Shown here piece by piece: positions 60,235 to 64,000 of a stretch of DNA of 64,000 nt. The DNA comes from Trichomonas vaginalis G3. Its lineage: Eukaryota > Parabasalia > Trichomonadida > Trichomonadidae. Numbering within the stretch: position 1 is the stretch's first letter; each line of letters begins with the position of its first letter. The position numbers and the translations under genes are program-made. The notes under the pieces are model-generated. The model searched no databases, was not told the origin of the DNA, and was given only the letters and a program-made list of their open reading frames with translations. The stretch lies in the NCBI RefSeq assembly GCF_026262505.1, contig NC_067207.1, forward strand, positions 19,808,082-19,872,081, read 5' to 3'.

Positions 60235-60247
60235 AGTGACATTTTTA
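60235..60247 (+). promoter_or_regulatory. AAAAAGTGACATTT leader
   Basis: AAAAAGTGACATTTTTA directly precedes the ATG at 60248. The same AAAAAGTG(A/T)CATTT word precedes the starts at 60012 and, on the minus strand, 63554. Confidence 0.55.
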
Positions 60248-60448
60248 ATGAGCTCCGAGTCACCGAGAAAACTTGGTCAGATGTTAGCAGCTTACTTCCC
60301 TGAGGAGGATGGAAGCGTTACATACGTAAGGTTCAAAAACAACGAACCTGGAATTGCGTACCAAATTCGCAATTACATGACCATGGAAGAGTACGAAAGG
60401 CTCCTACAAGAGAAACCAGCTCTAAACAACTCAGAAAAGAAAGAATAA
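60248..60448 (+). CDS. 66-aa small protein, unknown
   Basis: MSSESPRKLGQMLAAYFPEE, then GSVTYVRFKNNEPGIAYQIR and a helical end. Compact and intact, with higher GC than the structural block. No family is recognised. Confidence 0.6.
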   Translation: MSSESPRKLGQMLAAYFPEEDGSVTYVRFKNNEPGIAYQIRNYMTMEEYERLLQEKPALNNSEKKE

Positions 60449-60477
60449 AAAGTTTAACTCGTAATTGTTTATTTTTT

Positions 60478-61158
60478 TTACTTGTATGGGCAAGCTGCAA
60501 GAATGAAGTCGACTATCTCAGTCTTTGTCTTGACGAGCTGGACGGCTCTTGCGAGTACGTCTGTTTTGCGGTCTCCAGCTGGTGTCTGACCTTCGTAATT
60601 GCGCATGTTCTTGAGAGCTCCAACTGTAAATGATTGTAGGATGAAGAGTCTCTCAGACTGCTTGAGGTAGTCTTCACGGTCACGAACCGAATCTGTGGTA
60701 CGAGTCGAATCGGTCGATTTGAGGGAAGAGACTGAAAGCCTGTCATCTTCCATTGGAGCTGTAGCATACTCTTTGCGTAAGCGGTTCAGACCTTCTTCGA
60801 AGTCTTGGTCTCTCTTCGATTGAGATTGGAATTGGAATTGCTGGGGTGGAGCTTGCTGGGGTGGAGCTTGCTGGGATGGAGCTTGCTGGGATGGAGCTTG
60901 CTGGGGTGGAGCTTGCTGAGATTGGAATTGCTGGGGTGGAGCTTGCTGGAACATCCAAGGGTTGGGGAAGTAAGGCATAGGTTGAGGAGGAGGGTAGTTC
61001 GGGAAGCCTTGTGGTGGGTAGTAACATTGAGGTGGAAATTGGTAGTAATTTGGTGGAGGTACTTGCTGGAACTGAGGTGCAGGGGCTGGTGCTTTAGGTT
61101 CTGTAGCTTTCGGTACTTCTGGCTTTGGAAGGCATTCAGGAAGAGGAACGTCAGTCAT
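60478..61158 (-). CDS. 226-aa Pro/Gln-repeat protein, unknown
   Basis: Starts MTDVPLPECLPKPEVPKATE, just inside the minisatellite block. Residues 25-115 are Pro/Gln/Tyr/Phe-rich with eight or so tandem QQAP(P/S) units (60.84-60.96 kb). The C-terminal 110 residues are globular-looking (DQDFEEGLNRLRKEYATAPM, then LFILQSFTVGALKNMRNYEG, ending ILAACPYK). Element 1 keeps only the beginning of a homologue (from 23604). A disordered linker plus small domain would suit a virion or scaffold-associated protein; this is inference. Confidence 0.65.
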   Translation of the reverse strand: MTDVPLPECLPKPEVPKATEPKAPAPAPQFQQVPPPNYYQFPPQCYYPPQGFPNYPPPQPMPYFPNPWMFQQAPPQQFQSQQAPPQQAPSQQAPSQQAPPQQAPPQQFQFQSQSKRDQDFEEGLNRLRKEYATAPMEDDRLSVSSLKSTDSTRTTDSVRDREDYLKQSERLFILQSFTVGALKNMRNYEGQTPAGDRKTDVLARAVQLVKTKTEIVDFILAACPYK

Positions 61159-61159
61159 C

Positions 61160-61442
61160 CGTTTGTGTCCTGTCGGAAGGAAAATTTTTTCCTGTCGGAT
61201 GGAAGGACTCGGAATGCCAGAAGGAAGAACTTTTCCTGTCGGAAGGAAAAATTTTTCCTGTCGGAAGGAAGAACTTTTCCTGAAGTTCGACCAAAAAGTT
61301 CTCAATTTTCGAAAATTTGAATGGTTTACGGACGGACAACTGGAAAATTTTTTCCTGTCGGAAGGAAAAATTTTTCCCTTTGTCCGGAAAAATTTTTCCA
61401 GTTGTCGGGAAAATATTTTCCTGTCGGATGGAAGGACTCGGA
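61160..61442. repeat. Minisatellite (CCTGTCGGAAGGAAAAATTTTT units) between divergent genes
   Basis: About 280 bases of repeats of about 20 bases, reverse orientation of the block at 23190-23610 in element 1, including the shared word GTTTACGGACG and GTTCTCAATTTTCGAAAATT. It lies exactly between two divergent start codons, so it is probably a promoter region built of repeats. Confidence 0.75.
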
Positions 61443-61814
61443 ATGCCAGAAGGATTTGACGAGGCAGTTTACCTTATAGAGATAAATGAAGTTGTTAAGC
61501 AGTACTTGCGCAAGGTAATGAAGCCCAAGGTCAAGTTCACCAGTATTTCTGGAAGGTCTACACTTCAGCTCGAGACTTCGACTGGAATTCCAATTCAAAT
61601 ACCAGACGGGACAGCCTACGATGGCATAAAGGACGCCAAAAGAGAAGCTCTTGTTAAGTTCCTAAACAAACGTCCTTGGATAAAAATACCAAACAAGGAG
61701 AACCCCCTACCCCATATGAAATTGGCAATTCAGTCTCTCCTTCACTTCTCGGGTCAGCCGTTCTACATAACCTGTGAAGGCGACATTCAGCCAGTTCTTC
61801 AGCCAGTTCAGTAA
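61443..61814 (+). CDS. 123-aa element protein, unknown
   Basis: MPEGFDEAVYLIEINEVVKQ; a compact alpha/beta protein with a basic middle and a conserved-looking LLHFSGQPFYITCEGDIQPV end. It is intact. Element 1 keeps only its first codons (minus strand near 23.2 kb). No family is recognised; its size and charge would fit a nucleic-acid-binding protein, unproven. Confidence 0.6.
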   Translation: MPEGFDEAVYLIEINEVVKQYLRKVMKPKVKFTSISGRSTLQLETSTGIPIQIPDGTAYDGIKDAKREALVKFLNKRPWIKIPNKENPLPHMKLAIQSLLHFSGQPFYITCEGDIQPVLQPVQ

Positions 61815-61928
61815 ACATCTCATTTTAACTTCACTTTTTTTATGTTTTTACGCATGTGAAGAAGAAGCCTTCTGGTAAGTTTCTTATAGCCATATACATG
61901 GCACGCTTTGAGTAAAAACATTTTTTGA
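61815..61928. other. Short spacer
   Basis: About 110 bases with CATCTCATTTTAACTTCAC and TTTTTACGCATGTGAAGAAG. Leader of the next gene; no gene. Confidence 0.5.
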
Positions 61929-62513
61929 ATGAAGCAAGTTAAATTCGTCCCACACCAATCTCAATGGACCGATGAAGAGTTTCAAGCTATGGTTGAAGAC
62001 GTTGAGAACGACATAGACGGCGAACTTGAAGGAGCTCAAATCACAATTGCAACCAAAATTGCAGGAGTCAAGGAACAGATAGCTCCACTTAAAGCTACCA
62101 AAGCTACTCTTGACCTCATGGATAGTTACCGTTTAGATGTCAAGAGTGGAATAAGACAATTAAAATTAAAACTTCTAAACTACGAAGCTATACTCCAAAA
62201 GTTAGCAGAAATGAGAAGACTTTACCAGAGCTACTTACATGTAAGGGACTTACCTTCAAGCAGTCCGACCAAAGATGAATTTTCTGACATTGTCCCAATT
62301 TTGTCCGAAAGTCAGCTCAGATGTTTCGAACTGCTCCCAACATATCCGGAATATGAACGTTTGCCTGAACTCTTCCGCAATCTCAAAAAACGTTTTTTGG
62401 TTCTCATGTTCCAAACTTTTATCGGAAGAGACAACAAACGTTCAGAAGAAGAACAAGATATTATTTTAAACTTGTTGTATGACTTAACCGTCATAACAAG
62501 CTTTTTGAAGTAA
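61929..62513 (+). CDS. 194-aa helical/coiled-coil protein, unknown
   Basis: MKQVKFVPHQSQWTDEEFQA and then long helices (KLKLLNYEAILQKLAEMRRL), with a Pro-rich turn (HVRDLPSSSPTKDEF) and a second helical part. It is intact and more GC-rich than the structural block. No family is recognised. It lies upstream of another coiled-coil protein, which suggests a structural pair. Confidence 0.6.
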   Translation: MKQVKFVPHQSQWTDEEFQAMVEDVENDIDGELEGAQITIATKIAGVKEQIAPLKATKATLDLMDSYRLDVKSGIRQLKLKLLNYEAILQKLAEMRRLYQSYLHVRDLPSSSPTKDEFSDIVPILSESQLRCFELLPTYPEYERLPELFRNLKKRFLVLMFQTFIGRDNKRSEEEQDIILNLLYDLTVITSFLK

Positions 62514-62545
62514 AACCGTCATTCTCAAACCACTTCATTTTTTCG

Positions 62546-63238
62546 ATGTCCGAACAAGCACCGAAGCCAAACTCAATGGCAGATGTCCTTTCAAGGTTGT
62601 CAGACAAGCGCCCAGTTCAAATTCAAATTGCCCAATTGAACGCTCATCTGTCAAACACCATTAAGACTCTCCAAAGTAGTCTTATGGAAGAGATAACCAA
62701 TCTCAAAGTCGAAGTCCTCACGAACCAAGCTTCCAATAAGAAAGTCCTGAACGATTTCGCGGAAACCTTGCGCCAATACAACATAGAGAACCAAAACCTT
62801 GCCCAACTCATCTACCGTTTCTTCGAAGAGATTGACACCATCTGGGCGGCACTCGGAAAGGACAGAACCTCCAACACCGTAATTCGTGAGTACCAAATTC
62901 AAGAAGGAATTTTCGAGGAAGAAGAGGAAGAAGAGGAAGAAGAGAAACACGAAGAAGTTCCTGAAGCCGCTACATGGGCAACCCTTGTTGCCGATGACGC
63001 TTATGAAATTTCCCAACCCTACCCATACAAAATCCGCAACAAGGAGACCGGCAAGGTTCTTACCCCAGTCCTCAACAACTTGGGACACTTGAACCTTACC
63101 CTTCGAAATTACGGTTCAATTTCCATGGGAAAGCTTGTCGGTATGCAATGGGTTCCAAATCCAAACAAGAAGACGAGGGTCAGACACATTGACGGTGACC
63201 AGCTCAACAACCGTAAGGAGAACCTCGAGTGGTTCTAA
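62546..63238 (+). CDS. Coiled-coil protein with a C-terminal HNH-like half-domain
   Basis: A 230-aa protein. Residues 1-115 are a coiled coil (IAQLNAHLSNTIKTLQSSLM, then QYNIENQNLAQLIYRFFEEI), followed by an acidic run (EEEEEEEEEEKHEE). Residues 165-230 match the NUMOD/HNH_3 type: YGSISMGKLVGMQWVPNPNK, then VRHIDGDQLNNRKENLEWF, the classical H-I-D-G-x-x-L-N-N-x-x-E-N-L-E-W signature, at which the protein ends. HNH_3 domains bind and nick DNA in homing nucleases. The fusion is odd: either a recruited DNA-binding module or a truncated HNH. The frame is intact. Confidence 0.75.
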   Translation: MSEQAPKPNSMADVLSRLSDKRPVQIQIAQLNAHLSNTIKTLQSSLMEEITNLKVEVLTNQASNKKVLNDFAETLRQYNIENQNLAQLIYRFFEEIDTIWAALGKDRTSNTVIREYQIQEGIFEEEEEEEEEEKHEEVPEAATWATLVADDAYEISQPYPYKIRNKETGKVLTPVLNNLGHLNLTLRNYGSISMGKLVGMQWVPNPNKKTRVRHIDGDQLNNRKENLEWF

Positions 63239-63287
63239 GAGTAAAAAAATTTTATTTTAGGGGGAAACCCCGAGTAAATTTAGGTGT

Positions 63288-63554
63288 TTAGTTCATTAAG
63301 TAGGTTAAATTAAGGGTAATTTGGACAATTAGCTCCCGACCTCTGAATTGGGCTCTTTCGTTATCTTCCCAGTTGCGTAGGAGGTCGTCCCAGAGGAGTT
63401 GGTAGAATTGCCAATCCAAGGACGATTTGTCCTCCCAAGCATTGAGGATGTACTGCTCGTAGAGTCTCATGACCTCTGCCTTGCACCAGACACCCTCTCC
63501 CTTGGAACGTAAGGCTTCTTCGAGGTGCTCGAATGCGATTGGCTGCTTGACCAT
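63288..63554 (-). CDS. 88-aa small helical protein, unknown
   Basis: MVKQPIAFEHLEEALRSKGE, Trp/Leu-rich helices (AWEDKSSLDWQFYQLLWDDL). Intact. Preceded on its strand by AAAAAGTGTCATTTCGG, the leader class seen at 60012 and 60248. It is divergent from the gene at 63585, 30 bases away. Confidence 0.6.
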   Translation of the reverse strand: MVKQPIAFEHLEEALRSKGEGVWCKAEVMRLYEQYILNAWEDKSSLDWQFYQLLWDDLLRNWEDNERAQFRGRELIVQITLNLTYLMN

Positions 63555-63584
63555 CCGAAATGACACTTTTTGTCCGTTTGGTCA
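63555..63584. promoter_or_regulatory. 30-bp divergent promoter with AAAAAGTGTCATTT
   Basis: Between two divergent starts; reversed it reads AAAAAGTGTCATTTCGG next to the minus-strand ATG. Confidence 0.5.
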
Positions 63585-63830
63585 ATGTTCGTGTCTCGTG
63601 CCATAGTCGACGAAAATACAGACAAACAGGTTATATATGAGTTTGAGACCAAGAATGGTGTAACTCGACCTGTCCGATTCAAAGACTCCGAGGGCGACCA
63701 TGAAATTAAACGGAAATTAGCTAGGAAGGAATATAAAATGGACTGGTTGCCACCACCTCCACCTCCACCACCTTTACCTGTTCCTCAAGTAAATAAGCCT
63801 TTCCCGTTCCCAAGAATTCCCACATTTTAA
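63585..63830 (+). CDS. 81-aa protein with polyproline end, unknown
   Basis: MFVSRAIVDENTDKQVIYEF, then a small basic region (EIKRKLARKEYKMDW), then nine consecutive prolines and a Pro/Phe-rich tail (PVPQVNKPFPFPRIPTF). Intact. Polyproline tails bind SH3/WW-type partners; the partner is unknown. Confidence 0.6.
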   Translation: MFVSRAIVDENTDKQVIYEFETKNGVTRPVRFKDSEGDHEIKRKLARKEYKMDWLPPPPPPPPLPVPQVNKPFPFPRIPTF

Positions 63831-63852
63831 TTCAAATTCGAATAAAAATTTT

Positions 63853-64000
63853 TTATTTCATGCAATGTTTAACTATTTCACCATCTTCTTTAACACCCCA
63901 GTACTTACGCTTGGAGAGGACATGAACTTCGGTGAAAATTTTGTCCAATTTGAATTGACCCATCTTCTCACCGACTAAACCCATTTCAATGAGTTTGTTG
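63853..64000 (-). CDS. POLB: C-terminus of a DNA polymerase B (protein-primed type), partial
   Basis: Only the last 48 residues are in the window: MGLVGEKMGQFKLDKIFTEV and HVLSKRKYWGVKEDGE. The pattern 'G.fKl.....e...l..K.Y.g' followed by a short tail is what protein-primed B-family polymerases of Polintons, adenoviruses and linear plasmids show at their C-terminus. The gene would run to the right outside the window on the minus strand. The match is short, so the call is tentative, but the position inside a Maverick supports it. Confidence 0.55.
   Translation of the reverse strand, partial: NKLIEMGLVGEKMGQFKLDKIFTEVHVLSKRKYWGVKEDGEIVKHCMK

Larger units (their letters stand above)
48062..64000. 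mobile_element. Maverick/Polinton element 2, left part, broken; right end outside window
   Basis: Starts at AGGTCAGGTGAGTGGGGC, whose following hairpin is identical to the left TIR of element 1. From 49.75 to 59.58 kb it is a copy of the structural block of element 1 in the opposite orientation. From 59.5 kb on it holds other, more GC-rich small genes and the end of a polymerase B gene. The structural block is heavily broken (about twenty breaks), while the right part looks whole so far. The right TIR and the target duplication are not in the window. Confidence 0.88.

Noticed and set aside
1-64000. Ribosomal RNA genes
   Set aside because: No stretch with the composition or conserved words of rRNA was seen in any part of the window.

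Overview
The window comes from a trichomonad, almost certainly Trichomonas vaginalis or a very close relative. The evidence is AT-rich, apparently intronless genes with very short leaders and copies of the T. vaginalis initiator (Inr); a BspA-like leucine-rich-repeat surface protein; a DUF3447-type ankyrin protein; large single-pass surface proteins; near-identical duplicated sequences; and two Maverick/Polinton elements, which are abundant in that genome. No function was looked up; all names come from motifs read by eye.

Region 1 (1-11.2 kb) is host: the 3' end of a CUE/UBA-like gene, a PPM/PP2C-fold protein with one altered motif, a doublecortin-like protein, a membrane-anchored GH13 alpha-amylase whose last part is in another frame, a tRNA-like relic, a type I membrane protein and a 1037-aa BspA-like protein. 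Region 2 (11,235-34,679) is a complete-length Maverick (element 1): it has terminal inverted repeats and a 6-bp target duplication (CCATCA), but it is a fossil with roughly ten or more breaks. From left to right it carries a D12-class adenine methylase, small virion-like proteins, a phage-like tail-fibre protein, a retroviral-type integrase, an HNH protein, a family of KilA-N genes, and then a structural/replication block on the minus strand: packaging ATPase, SF3-type helicase, candidate penton, candidate major capsid and a large structural protein. A 1.1-kb tandem array closes it. No DNA polymerase B is visible in it. Region 3 (34.7-48.06 kb) is host with transposon relics: a 1.2-kb palindromic MITE with a 10-bp target duplication that element 1 split, an ankyrin gene, and an arrangement A-B-gene-B-A in which A (1.0 kb, carries a 161-aa gene) and B (990-bp TA-flanked mariner-type MITE) flank a 1080-aa surface protein. 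Region 4 (48,062 to the window end) is the left part of a second Maverick (element 2). It shares about 9.8 kb of the structural block with element 1 in the opposite orientation. It is more broken (about twenty breaks), but its right part (59.5-64 kb) is a different, more GC-rich set of small intact genes ending in the C-terminus of a DNA polymerase B that runs off the window.

The parts fit one scheme: integrase and TIRs for insertion, helicase or polymerase for replication, ATPase plus capsid proteins for packaging, and a fibre protein for attachment. Three classes of short conserved leader sequences before start codons suggest that the elements carry their own timed promoters. The most interesting signals are the phage-like fibre gene, the base-pair-compensated hairpin in the terminal repeats, an eight-copy palindromic repeat family private to element 1, in-frame palindromes inside a KilA-N gene, and the mosaic relation between the two elements.
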